Assembly (NCBI GenBank): GCA_964007475.1
Contig: OZ023275.1
Coordinates: forward strand, 19,199,829-19,263,828
Source: Hybos culiciformis
Taxonomy: Eukaryota; Arthropoda; Insecta; Diptera; Hybotidae
DNA length: 64,000 bases
Reading direction: 5' to 3'
Shown piece by piece: positions 22,186 through 33,463 of the stretch. Both the position numbers and the translations under genes were made by a program. The notes beneath the pieces were generated by a model. That model made no database searches. It had not been told where the DNA came from and worked only from the letters and a program-made list of their open reading frames with translations. Each line of letters begins with the position of its first letter. Within the stretch, counting starts at the first letter, position 1.

Positions 22186-23381
22186 AGCTGTAGATACACT
22201 TCGTCGTGAACGTGAACGTGAAATTGTTAATTTTTCCACGGTGAATAACTGTGTGAATTTTTTGTGTGTTGAAATTGAAATTCACGTTCACAGTCGTATT
22301 TACAGTTGTAGTGAACACGTACGTGAACATGAAAATGAAAATATTACTGAATATTTTTTGAAATGTGACATTTTTAAATTCAATTCATTTATTTTTATTT
22401 TATCGAATACCTAATTTTTATGAATTTTTTTAATTTGCTTATTTGATTTTCTAAGAAAATTAGCTGACCCGGATGTCCGCCACCCCTCCCTTCTACCCTT
22501 CACTTCTGCCCCTCCTGTCTGTGCTTACCGTCTTCCCCTACTGTCTGCCCTCTTGTCTGTCCCCATGTCTTCCCCTTCCGTCTACGCCTCTCGCCTGCCC
22601 CTCCTCCCCTGCACTTCGGTGTATAAAAAAAGGCTACATGACATAACCGCGAAACTTTTTTGTCATAACCGCGAAATAAAAAATTAAAGTGTCATAACCG
22701 CGAAAAATGTCTTATATTTTTTTTGTCATAACCGCGAAAAAATAGGTGAACTGACATAATGTCATAACCGCGAAATTTTTTTGTCATAACCGCGAAACTA
22801 GAATTTGTATGAGTTTCGCGGTTATAACAAAATTTTTTGTTATAACCGCGAAACACAAAAATTTGATTTTTGTCATTTCGCGGTTATAACAAAAAATTTT
22901 GTTATAATCGCGAAACAGAAAAATTCGATTTTTTTCATTTCGCGGTTATAACAAAAATTTTTGTTATAACCGCGAAGTGAAAAAAAATTAATTTTTGTGT
23001 TTCGTGGTTATAACAAAAATTTTTATTATAACCGCGAAACTCATACAAATTCTAGTTTCGCGGTTACGACAAAAATTTTTCACGGTTATGTCAGTTCACC
23101 ATAAAAAATAGTTTACATCATATTTTCAGACCTACTGAATACACACACAAAATTCATAAAAATCGGTCTAGCCGTTTCGGAGGAGCTTGAGGAATAACCA
23201 TGAGAAAAATACGAGAATTTTATATATACAGATTTTTGTTCTTTTTAACAGTTAAATTTAAATTATTTTTTATTCTCCAAGTTTTACGATATTTTTTTTT
23301 TTTTTTTTAATTATTTTATGCTGTTTTTTTGCAGTTTTATTTTTTTCATGTTCACGTTCACGACGAAGTGTATATACAGCT
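22186..23381. mobile_element. TIR transposon inserted in integrase (TTA target site)
   Basis: 1,196 bp bounded by AGCTGTAGATACACTTCGTC...and its near-perfect complement, flanked by TTA (22183-22185) and TTA (23382-23384). Removing the element and one TTA leaves the integrase frame uninterrupted, which fixes the boundaries. There is no transposase. The internal sequence contains a pyrimidine-rich tract (22460-22615) and the CGCGGTTATAAC repeat array (22640-23100). It ends with a fragment carrying ATCGGTCTAGCCGTTTCGGA (about 23162), a motif like the one in the repeat at 29535-30147. The 3-bp TTA duplication suggests a PIF/Harbinger-like non-autonomous element. Confidence 0.85.
22640..23100. repeat. 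CGCGGTTATAAC / GTTATAACCGCG palindromic array
   Basis: Direct units (GTCATAACCGCGAAA) at 22640-22740 are followed by a palindromic element from GGTGAACTGACATAA (22745) to TTATGTCAGTTCACC (23100). This has the same hairpin units and the same ACTAGAATTTGTATGAG spacer as the copy at 6441-7002 in the zinc-finger intron. It is nested inside the element at 22186-23381. Confidence 0.85.
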
Positions 23382-23587
23382 TTAGAGAAAAAATGTGGTG
23401 GAGAAAATTAGATAAATGTGTCGAGAATTACGTAAAAAGCTGTAAGGAGTGTTTGCTTGTTTCACAACCAGATTAACCAATTTCAAGGAAAATATTTCCA
23501 AACCAACCATGGCAAGACATAGCTGCTGATTTCATGGGACCAATGCCATCAGGACATTAAGATTTGGATTTCCTCCGTCTTTAACAG
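23382..23587 (+). pseudogene. Integrase middle segment
   Basis: Resumes with WWRKLDKCVENYVKSCKEC (the Cys-Cys half of the zinc domain) and PWQDIAADFMGPMPSG, which has the first catalytic Asp. It then jumps, after a deletion of part of the core, to RFGFPPSLT before the CAG target site of the next insertion. A stop codon is present near 23473. Confidence 0.75.
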
Positions 23588-25550
23588 GGGGGTTATTATG
23601 TAACTCGATTCTAAAATGAAATTCGAGTGAAAACTGAAATCGGAATTATGTAATTCGAATTCGGATTTTTATTTTTCAAGATAAATACACGATAAATACA
23701 ACTCGAAAAACGAATAAAAATTATTCGAATTTTGGAAATTTTGTTCGATAACTTTTTTCCAAACGGAAAAAAACTAAATAACCAACCAAAAAAATATTTT
23801 GTTTGAAATTTAAGTACATTTTGAAATAAAAACTTGATTGTTATTTATAATTTTCAATTTTTTCAAGTTTTTTAATATGTAAGTCCTATTCGAATTCGGA
23901 TTGATTCGAAAGTTTTTTCGATTCTATTATAAAATGGTATTATGTAAATCGAAAGTAAAACAATCGAATAAAGACAGCTTTAAAAGGTCGGCTACAATGT
24001 TTTATTCGAATAAAAAAATGTCAATATCATCTGTTTGTTGTTTGTTTTGATTTTATTTTTAAAATTGTTTGAAAATTTTAAATAAAAAAAACAAAGTGGT
24101 TTTTCTCCTAAAGTTAAATAATAAATTTTTGGCGATAATGCCGTTTCCTTGAAACTCTCAGAATAGGCTGAAACTTGGAGGGGGGTAGAGGTGGTGCCCA
24201 AACTCCCAAAACTGAAATCAGTTCTTGGGGCAAAGGCCCCGTTTCGGAGATAGGGTCCCCAGAAGTTTTCTTACATTTGAATGGAAAATTTTTTTTTTGT
24301 GCCCGATTTGCCCTATTTTCGGGTAGGTAATATAGGCGGTCCCTATAATGTTAAATCCGAGAGGGTTTTTGCGGGAAGGCCTCCATTTCGGAGTTATGGC
24401 CCTTCAAAATTTTCATACGTTACTTCATACGTTTTTTAAACAGAACTTTGACGAGAAATTAATTTTTCTAAAAGCGGAGTGGAGGGGGCGGGGCAGCATG
24501 CTGGCGGTCAGTGGAATTTGACCGCCCCCCTCCCCCCCCCCCGTTTTTTGAAAAATTAATTTCTCGTCAAAGTTCTATTTAAAATTTTTTGTGAAAAGGC
24601 TCATTCAATATACAAAAAGTTTAAAAAACGTATTTCATATGAAGTAACGTATGAAAATTTTGAAGGGTCATAACTCCGAAATGGAGGCCTTCCCGCAAAA
24701 ACCCTCTCGGATTTAACATTTTAGGGACGCCTCTATTACCTACCCGAAAATAGGGCAAATCGGGCACAAAAAATTTTCCATACAAAAATGTATGAAAATT
24801 TTGGGGGGCTCTATCTCCGAAACGGGGCCTTTGCCCCAAGAACTGATTTCAGTTTTGCGAGTTTGGGCTCCGCCTTTACCCCCTCCAAGTTTCAGCCCAT
24901 TCTGAGAGTTTCAAGGAAACGGCAGTTTAGCCAAATTTTTAATTAATGGATAGTGTTTGACTTCAAATACATTTTGGAAGTAATTTTTTTTTTGTTTTAC
25001 TTTTTTATTATTTATTTCAAATTTAATATTAATATAAAATATGAATTTAATAATAAATAAATTTAATTTTTAAATAATAACACTCAAAATATATTTTTTA
25101 ATTTAATTTTATTAAAAATGTAATTACATTTCAAACAAATTATTTTCTTTTTTGGTTTTTTTTTCTTTCCGTTTGATAAATAGTTATCGAACAAAATTTC
25201 CGAAATTCGAATGATTTTTATTCGTTTTTCGAGTTGCATAATGCCGTGTATATATATCGTCTACATAATGCCGTCAATATTCATAGCCAACTTTATAAAA
25301 TAAAAAAAATAAAAATTAAAATCCGAATTCGAATTACATAATTCCGATTTAAGTTTTCACTCGAATTTAACACAACAAACATATGGTTTTGACAATATTT
25401 TAATCGAATAAAACTTTATAGCCAACCTTTTAAAGCTGCCTTTATTCGATCATTGTTTGACTTTCGATTTACATAATATCATTTCATAATAGAATCGAAA
25501 ACAACTTTCGAATCAATCCGAATTCGAATAGGAGTTACATAATAACCCCC
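23588..25550. mobile_element. Large foldback element with GGGGGTTATTATGTAACTC termini
   Basis: 1,963 bp with 19-bp perfect terminal inverted repeats, flanked by CAG at 23585-23587 and 25551-25553. The integrase frame is continuous across the inferred empty site. The interior is dominated by a long imperfect palindrome. Arms at about 24120-24505 and 24530-24935 contain inverted matches such as CTCCGAAATGGAGGCCTTCC and ATTAATTTCTCGTCAAAGTT. They enclose a short GC-rich centre with a C-run at 24527-24542. The flanking AT-rich parts hold rearranged subrepeats with ATTCGAATTCGGAT motifs. No coding capacity. Confidence 0.85.
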
Positions 25551-26206
25551 CAGTTGATAATGGTCCTCAATTTATAAGTCAGACATTACAAAACTATTGC
25601 ATTACAAATAATATTCATTTAAATAATGCAACACCGTACTGGCTCCAAGAAAATGGGGAGGTTGAGAGACAAAATAAATCAATATTGAAAAGACTTCTAA
25701 TTAGTAAAGGTACTTAGCGCGATTGGAAAAAAGATTTGGTTGATTTTTTGCTTATGTATAGATCTAGCCCACAATCGACTACCGGAAAATCGCCTGCAGA
25801 GCTTATGTTTGGGCGAAATATTCGTGACAAATTGCCAAGTGTAATGTATGCAAAAAGATATAAAGATGAAGAAATAAGAGATGTGGATAAAGAAAGAAAA
25901 GAAAAGGGGAAAATGTATGCAGATAATGTAAGAAAATCAAAAGAAAATGATGTAGTTATAGGCAGTAAAGTTTTATAAAAAAAATTTAAGAAAAATGATA
26001 AGTTGTCCACAAATTTTGAACCAGAAGAATATGAGGTTATTGAAAGAACCGGGCCATCAGTAGTGGTAAAATCAAAAGATGGAAAAATATTTAAACGCAA
26101 TGTGGCTCATGTCAAAAAAATACATCAAGTTGAGTTAGACAATAGAAAAAATTTCGAAGATCAGCTGAGGAAAATAGTGATGCGGATAGCGCTAAAGATA
26201 CTGTAA
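25551..26206 (+). pseudogene. Integrase C-terminal part
   Basis: Begins DNGPQF (second catalytic Asp, about 25556) and continues to ATPYWLQENGEVERQNKS (catalytic Glu, about 25630-25680) and WKKDLVDFLLMYRSSPQSTT. It also has a PAELMFGRNIRDKLP stretch and a basic C-terminal region ending IFKRNVAHVKKIH. Stops at about 25716 and 25976 break it into frames. The motifs are typical of Ty3/gypsy integrases of insects. Confidence 0.85.
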
Positions 26207-26325
26207 ATGTTGAAGGAAACTCAAGTCATGATATGACTGAAACATTTATGAATGACGGAATTGTTACTTCAAATAGATCTCAAAGGGTTCGGAAAATACC
26301 TAAGAAATTTGACGAATTTATAATT

Positions 26326-26610
26326 TAAAAATAAATAAGTAAAAAACGAGTTTTCAAAAAAACAGACCAGGCCGCATGAAAAAGTATAAAATAAATTTTT
26401 CTTCACACACAGAGGTGGACTCAGATTTTTTGATTGGGACCTAAGTGTTCGATTCATGAAGAGAAAGAATATTCAAGAGAAAAGTCCCAATCAAAAAATC
26501 TGACTTCACCTCTGTGTGTGAAGAAAAATTTATTTTCTACTTTTTCATGCGGTCTGGCCTCAGTTTTTTTGAAAACTCGTTTTTTACTTATTTTTATTTT
26601 CTGCCTTTTT
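26326..26610. repeat. Inverted repeat (hairpin) between pol and 3' LTR
   Basis: Arms of about 120 bases (26326-26443 and 26490-26610) are nearly complementary. Shared segments include AAGTAAAAAACGAGTTTTCA and TTCTTCACACACAGAGGTG with their complements. The loop is about 45 bases. It may be an inserted MITE; no clear target duplication was found. Confidence 0.75.
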
Positions 26611-27240
26611 CACGTTAACTAAATTGTTATTATGTACCGCAGATGGAGATGTTTTAAAACAATTTTATAACTAATCATATCGATGAAAATTTTTCCGATG
26701 ATTTTCCCGCTTTTTCGTTGGGTTTTCTATGGAGCAACTTTGTGCAACTCATTTCGCTCTACAACTTTGTCTCAGGTTGCACAACGCTCAAACGCTTCCT
26801 TGGTCGGAAAAACTCCGGAAAAAAGTTTTAAATGAATTTTCATCGATTTTTTCTGCAAGTTTTCACCATTGTCGGAGAGAAAGTAATGATGCCAGTTGAT
26901 AGGGAACTTGATCCTGCATAATTTAGAAAACTTTTACCGGAAAATCCCGAAAAAAATTTTCGGAAAAATCAGAAAACTTTGCATTTTCCTGAAATGGATT
27001 TATCACTAATCAAATTTGTACCAAATTTTCAAATGATTTTTCCCGATTTTCCGGGTTTTCCATGGAAATTAACGGTCCAAATTTTGATAGATTCAATTGT
27101 CACGCGACATGAACCTGTGTGCTAATTTGTGATGACGAAAAGTGGGTCTACGAGAGTGTCGAAAATAGTAAAGAAATATATAAACAGACAAATTCGTGTA
27201 CGAGTTAATAATAATTGTGGCCTCAAAAAAAAAAAAAGAA
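26611..27240. other. Unassigned retroelement 3' region and polypurine tract
   Basis: Between the hairpin and the 3' LTR the sequence carries repeated CGGAAAA and TTTTCCGATGATTTTCCCG-like motifs but no open frame. The polypurine tract (A-run then AGAA) is at 27225-27240, directly before the LTR. Confidence 0.5.
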
Positions 27241-27428
27241 TGTAGTAATTAGGAATATGGTAACGCTGTTAAGAAAGTGTGAGGATGGCAGCATCAACGA
27301 AGAAGGGATTATTATGGAATGGGGACTAAAGGAATAATGTTGAAATAAGAGAATTAATAAAAGAATAAAATTAAAAACAATTAAAGTGTTTTATTTTATA
27401 AATCGTTGAAGTATTTAAGAATACTACA
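27241..27428 (+). repeat. Complete 3' LTR, 188 bp
   Basis: Starts TGTAGT and ends ACTACA, preceded by the polypurine tract and followed by the GTTAT duplication. It contains AATAAAAGAATAAAAT as a possible polyadenylation region. Confidence 0.9.
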
Positions 27429-27433
27429 GTTAT

Positions 27434-28070
27434 TACAAATCATGCTTAATTCTGGGCCTATATGTTACTTACGTGCAAATAAATCGTTGCATGTATATCC
27501 AACAGTTTTTTTCGATTGCGGTTCATTTTTCTTTGTATGTTTTACAGTGCCATAGTTAGAAGAGTAACAGTGTTATGCACTGTTGTATATTTTCCTGTAT
27601 TAGCACATTTTATTTAGGGGGAATTTATTTATATTTATATTCTTTTTTTTTAAGAATTTAACATAATATTTCTACAAACTTTACAAAAAGGACGATACCA
27701 TTTACCATTACACTTTCATATACAATGCATATTATATAAGCTTATAAAAATTCCGTTTTCTTTTTTCTATTTTTTTTAATGGAATTTACACTTTCTGTTA
27801 TTGATGAGGTCCTGTTCATTGAATGTTTACAACATTTTTTGTTTAGGAACTTAAGTAATTTGAAAAAAAAAAAAAAAAATTACTTTAAAATTTTATATGT
27901 AAGGTACATTTATTATGTATGTATCTCGTCCCAGATACTTTTATTATATTCGAAAAATTTACTAACTACACTTTCTGTAATAATAAAAAAAAATGAAATT
28001 TAAAGAATGTGCACAGCCCCATTGATACTTGGCACAACTAGTAATTTAGATATAATGCGCTTTCATTTCT
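27434..28070. other. AT-rich stretch, no gene
   Basis: The first 16 bases complete the dispersed repeat interrupted by the gypsy insertion. The rest is AT-rich with nothing identified. Confidence 0.5.
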
Positions 28071-28074
28071 TATT

Positions 28075-28960
28075 AACGCCTTTTTGGGGTTTGGATTGGC
28101 AAGGACAAAGGTCTAACGAAGTTCAGGAAAAATAGATAATTTACGGAGTATGCTGAAATATTCAACAATGATGATAGTCTGAAAGTAGACATAATTACTG
28201 TAGGGGAAAATGCTATGAGTGCTGTGTATGGAGCAAAGACATGAGGTAGCTTGAATGCAGGGCTGTGGAGTCGGAGTCGGAGTCGTGGAGTCGGAGTCGG
28301 TAGTAATTTTTGCTCGTTAAGAGTCGGAGTCGACAAAATAAAGCCGACTCCGACTCCGACTCCAAAACTATTAAATTTAAAGTATACTCGACCAAAACTT
28401 ATTAAATTAAATAAAACATTTTCATAATTATATTCCAATAAAAATATATTATCACAATTTTTGGCTTACCGGGAAAATTACGAGAAATACCCTTTTATGT
28501 TCATATTAAAATTTATGGCAATTTATATTAATATTATTTATATTAATAATATTTTTTATAATTGCTGGTGCGGGTACAGAAAGTATACTACATTGGTGTC
28601 AGACATAGTCAAAGTAGTCAAAGTAGGAGTCGGAGTCGGAGTCGCCAAAGAAAAAAATAAGGAGTCGGAGTCGGAGTTGGAGTCGGTAATTTTGTTGACC
28701 GACTCCACAGCTCTGCTTGAATGAACTGCAATACAGATGTTTTAATAAAAAGATGCCTAACAAAAATATGACTGAAGCTGTTCAAGCTAGTCACCGACTA
28801 GCCTGACGATTGGGATGGGAAATTACACTACTACCAGTACTCACTGACCTTCAACTAGCACCGCCAATTCTCCTCGATATCATAAGATCTAAGACAAGAT
28901 GGATTGTAAAAGAGCGGGCCATATTGCAAAAGTCTATTTGGCCGAACGTCACTTATCAAA
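28075..28960 (+). pseudogene. Degenerate coding relic split by a hAT MITE
   Basis: With the 458-bp MITE and one copy of its target duplication set aside, one frame runs from about 28080 to 28925 with only three stops. It includes segments such as FGVWIGKDKGLTKFRK, SAVYGAKT and LLPVLTDLQLAPPILLDII. I have a weak impression of a recurrent insect transposon-associated domain containing a (A/L)(V/L)YG...LN-x-LQY pattern, but I cannot name it. The source gene and any function are unknown. Confidence 0.35.
28258..28715. mobile_element. hAT-type MITE rich in GGAGTC hexamers
   Basis: 458 bp with terminal inverted repeats CAGGGCTGTGGAGTCGG / CAGAGCTGTGGAGTCGG and 8-bp target duplications CTTGAATG (28250-28257, 28716-28723). 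Runs of GGAGTC / GACTCC hexamers lie just inside both ends. The CAGGG-type terminus and 8-bp duplication are hAT hallmarks. No transposase is present. Confidence 0.9.
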
Positions 28961-29534
28961 TTTTTATGTTTCGTAAATCTCCATTTCGCAAAAAAAAAAA
29001 ACTTTTAATTCACAATCACAACAATTCACTTCAGTTCACAACATTACATTAATTGAGACACTTCGCAACAGTTTAACAAACTTTTTTATATTGTACAAAT
29101 ATGCTGAATAAAAGATTATGTTTGAAAATGTTTTTTCTTCAAATAATACAATTTTTTTATAAGAAGATCAATAATTTATTTGTAATTCAAGTTTAGTGTT
29201 TGAGATAAGTAGTTAAAATATTAATAAAAATAAAATCCACATGTATGTTAACTGGAAAGTGATAACTGTCTCCTTTAACTATTCGTTTTGGATGGAATTA
29301 GGTAAAATGTCTTTGCGAAATGTCTTTCGGCGATCCGTGTAACACCAGATTGTAAGACTTCAATGTGCCCATACAAAAACATGGTTTGGAATGTTTTTTT
29401 AGAGGCTCATGTTATTCCTGTCCCGTTTCCCGGACATATATAGATGTAGGTAGTTCTATGTTTTAGCTGTATTTGAAGAAAACAGGTGAAGATTTACTTT
29501 ATAATGTCACTGGAAGTTTTTAATTTTATTAAAT
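28961..29534. other. AT-rich stretch, no gene
   Basis: No supported gene or repeat. Confidence 0.5.
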
Positions 29535-30147
29535 TACTAGTCGAAATACCCACGGAAATCGCACGGTAGTCCGGAACTTATATTAATATCAAAACACTTT
29601 AATCCAGATTTTGTGCACTAAAAAAAAAACAGAATTTCAAAATTTGTTAAATAGCCACTTCCCCGGTGCCTTAAAACATCTAGTCTTCTAAATAGTCGAT
29701 TCGGGTCTAACGCTATAATATTTTATCTGAATATACGTAAAAAACCGGCTTCTAAGGTAGCTCTCCCGTCGGGGCCTCGGATTTAAATTTCTAGTACCCT
29801 ATAACCATCTCGGGTATCTAGGCTCCTTATTTCCAAAATTTCGAAATTTGTTGTATAGCCCCCCAATTGAGCCCTGGGACAACGGTTGGAGGCCTTTCAA
29901 CATCCAGTTTAAATAGGCTTTTCGGGTCCAAAGCTACAACATTTTATCGGAATATACCTAAATTGCAAAATCGGCTTTTAAGGTAGCCCCCCGCCGGGGC
30001 TTCGGATAAAATTTTCTAGTACCCTATAACCATCTCGGGGGGTCCCAATGATACTTAAGTTCGAAATTTCAGCCACATCGGTCCAGCGGTTTAGGCGTGA
30101 TTAGAAGCGTGACAGAGACACAGAGAATTTTCATTTTTATATATTAG
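29535..30147. repeat. Dispersed repeat with a two-copy 190-bp internal duplication
   Basis: Begins ACTAGTCGAAATACCCACGG and ends after ATCGGTCCAGCGGTTTAGGC...GACAGAGACACAGAG and an AT-rich TATATTA tail. Inside, two imperfect tandem copies (about 29641-29814 and 29845-30040) both contain TCTAGTACCCTATAACCATC and a CGGGGC(C/T)TCGGAT motif. The layout resembles the 3' ends of common insect retroelements or Helitron-like repeats, but I cannot assign a family. Confidence 0.65.
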
Positions 30148-30520
30148 ATTATATATTATATATTAGGTTATGATGTAAATTCTCTTACTAAGTCAATGTA
30201 GTTTACATGTTTTTCTATTTTTGTAACTTTTTCTATGTTTCCATAAAACAATATTAATGTTTATTAATTTATTGTGTCTATTATCACTGTGTCGTTTAGG
30301 CTTCTACTAAGTTTATTTAATAACAAAATTACAAATAACTAAGTAAAATTGTAATCACTTTATTAAGAAGCTTATAAGTAATAATAATGACTGCATAAAA
30401 AAATATTACTCGTATTTTATTATACAATATGACTATACCTACTTTTTTATTTTAATGTTTTTATGCCTTTTTTTTGGACCTTCGTTATCATCATCAATTT
30501 AATGTGACAAGTTAATGAGA
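30148..30520. other. AT-rich stretch, no gene
   Basis: Nothing identified before the assembly gap. Confidence 0.5.
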
Positions 30521-30720
30521 NNNNNNNNNNNNNNNNNNNNNNNNNNNNNNNNNNNNNNNNNNNNNNNNNNNNNNNNNNNNNNNNNNNNNNNNNNNNNNNN
30601 NNNNNNNNNNNNNNNNNNNNNNNNNNNNNNNNNNNNNNNNNNNNNNNNNNNNNNNNNNNNNNNNNNNNNNNNNNNNNNNNNNNNNNNNNNNNNNNNNNNN
30701 NNNNNNNNNNNNNNNNNNNN
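30521..30720. other. Assembly gap (200 N)
   Basis: A run of exactly 200 N, probably a scaffold gap of unknown true size. Confidence 1.
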
Positions 30721-33463
30721 GTTGGTAGTAGGAAGATACTTGTGTTTTTTTTTTCAGCACTTTAAGCATAAAATCATAAAATCATACAAACATTGTGGGG
30801 TGTTTCATTGTACAATGTGAAATTTCGAAGAAAATCATTCTTTTCTAATAAGTAGAGAAATATATAATAATATGAAAATTCTAAACATGAAAATATTACA
30901 ATAATCCTAAAGTTACTAGAACGTTTAGATATTATATGAAACATAGTCTAGAGGCAGTCTATAAAGTAACGACCAGATTATAAAAATACTATTAAACATT
31001 GATTATTTATAACTTTCTAAAAATCTAGACTGATACTTACTGTATTTTTAGTTCAAAAATTTATGCTTTCAATTCAAATCAAACATTTATTTTAATAATT
31101 TCCATTCACAAATTGTAGGTATATTTATTTATAGGGTATATAATATTTACTTAATTTAAATCAATAATCAATAATTTTTCATTAAAACAAACTCCCTGAG
31201 GGATCAAATGGTTGATGTTCGATTGAACAGGAACGAAGAAATTTAAAAAATTTTAAATAAATATTATTTATTCCTGTTTGTTACCTCTAAAAAGTTTCCT
31301 AAATAAAAAAAAGTAAACAAAAAAAAACTCTCCCGTAGGAACTTTTTGTTAAACTTTCACGATAACCAAAAACAAAGTATATATACATATATAAATATTT
31401 TTAATGTATCCAGAGTTTTGTGCGCGAATATTCAAACAGCATTTTAAAAGCTTTACAACCATAACAATATTATATTTATGAACACAAAAAAAAAGTTAAC
31501 ATTTTTAAAGTAGGTATATGTATGTAAATAGAATGGATTATTCGATTTGAACGAATTATTAAGTGAAAATAGAAAAAAAATGTAGAACAGGACCTCATAA
31601 ATGTAGTATGGTGCCCGATTTTAGCATTTAGATTTAAAATATCTACAGGAATTTTACTTTTTTTTATTTTTCCAATATCGTTCTATATTCGTATTCGTAT
31701 ATCAATTTCATAGAAATCCGCTTTCAGCCTTCCAGTCGAATATTTCTTTTTTTAATGAATATTTTACGTACTCAAAAAAATACAACAAAAATGCACGAAA
31801 CTGGCTCTTTTTTTCGTAGTACGGTGTATACTATAAAAAAATCTTATTGTGTGCTGTTTTTATTAACATTTTATTAAGTAAAAGAAAAGAAAAAACAAAT
31901 CATCGCATGTAACAAATTGTTTATGCATTTGTTTGGAGCTGATTAAAATCGACGATTATTTTGTTCGTAGTTCAGACTCTGTTATTTTTATTTCAATGTG
32001 GTATAATTTACATATGTGTATGAAGTCTACATATATCAATATAAATATAACATCAGAAAATATTGGTTGTTAAATCTGGTAAAAAGAAAATCATACATAC
32101 TTTTTATATGTATGTTATGTATTTGTTTTGCTTATACTAAAATTTTAGATTATTTAGGTTCAAACTTTAGTTTTGTTGTTTTCCTGAGCTTAGCATCAGT
32201 GATGTAGTTTATCTAAATATTAATAATAAAAAATTAATTTGTTGATAGCTTGTCATCATATGTTTTTATTGTCTAAATATTTCGACCATAATCATCTTCA
32301 GGAAAGTACAATGTATTTTACATTAGATCTACAAAATATTGTTAATTAACAAGTAACAAAAAATTAGTTATGTTATAATATTATAATATATTGTAATATA
32401 AAATCTTTTATCTAAAAGGAATAATTCTTAACGTAAAATTTATTTAATATTTATTACAATTTATAAAAATTCAAACCTACAGAAGAATACAATTATTTTT
32501 ACGATTAACTTGTAAATGTGGACTGTCAAAATATTGTGGAATGGATATTCATATTATAACGAAAATTTTTCAATATCTACATAAATTAGTTTTTGAATAC
32601 ATATCATAATTCGAAAATGAAAAAACATATTATAATGTATAATTATTTATTCAATGCGTTAATTTTATGCAAATAATTCACTTTTGCTATCTATATATAC
32701 AAGAGTTAATATCATTTATGATTTTGAAGCATTTTACTGTTTATGTTCAAGGTTCAACAAAACCATTTCTTGGCTTACTAGCCTCACTTAAATCTAAAAC
32801 ATTCAGAGGTTGGCATTTCATCCAGAAACAATAAGAATATAAATATTATTCGCAGTTTTTATTATTATATAGCTAAAGTATTATAAAATAGTAAAAACAT
32901 TTAATTTTAATCTTAATTTAAACCACAAACTGTATATGCTGATATGAATAATTGTAAATTCCTAGGAATAAATTAATTCAAAAATTCAGTAAGTAGGTAC
33001 TGAACTTATTGATTCATTCAAAAAGATTGTAAATAGTTACTTTTAAAACATAATAATATTTAGTTAACTCTACTATTGGAATAAATTCCGTTTAAATACA
33101 TTCTTAATAATGGGTAATTATTATTAAATTAATTAATTAAAATTAAAAAATTTGTTTGAATTATAAATTTATTTTGGTCTATCTAATGAAAAAACCGACT
33201 TTTAGATAAAATATTTTTTTTTTTCATATTTACATACTTGGAAAAAAAGGAACAATTGCAAGATATACCTACTTAATAAAAACTAGACTATATTATAATA
33301 ATTGTCGTTACAATTTACATACATTCGCTTTTATTTTTTGTGATATTTATAGAGCAAAAGGGTATTGGATTTCCCAAAGAGTTAGAAATATATCTTAAAT
33401 TTAAATATAAATATTGCTCAAGAACATAATGAATGATTAATTAGGAGTATAATATAATTTCAG
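30721..33463. other. AT-rich region upstream of the DM9 exon
   Basis: No supported exon. A segment at about 31580-31650 (GTAGAACAGGACCTCATAAATG) resembles 62622-62690, suggesting a low-copy dispersed repeat. The missing 5' exon or exons of the DM9 gene should lie here or in the gap. Confidence 0.5.

Larger units (their letters stand above)
19768..27428 (+). mobile_element. Degenerate Ty3/gypsy LTR retrotransposon with nested insertions
   Basis: Bounded by GTTAT target duplications at 19763-19767 and 27429-27433. The 3' LTR (27241-27428) is 188 bp and ends TGTAGT...ACTACA. The 5' LTR is cut short at about 19928 by a deletion that also removed the primer-binding site and the N-terminus of gag. 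The order of coding remnants is zinc-knuckle gag, protease, reverse transcriptase, RNase H, integrase, the Ty3/gypsy order. Frames carry stops and shifts, and internal deletions remove parts of the RT and the integrase core. Two later insertions interrupt integrase (22186-23381 and 23588-25550). An inverted repeat and unassigned sequence lie between integrase and the 3' LTR. No envelope-like frame was seen. The element cannot be autonomous. Confidence 0.9.

Noticed and set aside
28073..28438. Minus-strand open frame across the GGAGTC repeats
   Set aside because: It arises from the hexamer repeat of the hAT MITE and crosses its boundary; not a gene.
28258..28715. GGAGTC repeats as a CRISPR-like or satellite array
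   Set aside because: Hexamers have no spacers and sit inside terminal inverted repeats with 8-bp target duplications, so it is a MITE.
32016..32207. 63-codon open frame
   Set aside because: Hydrophobic AT-rich frame with no start context, splice partner or domain; chance occurrence.
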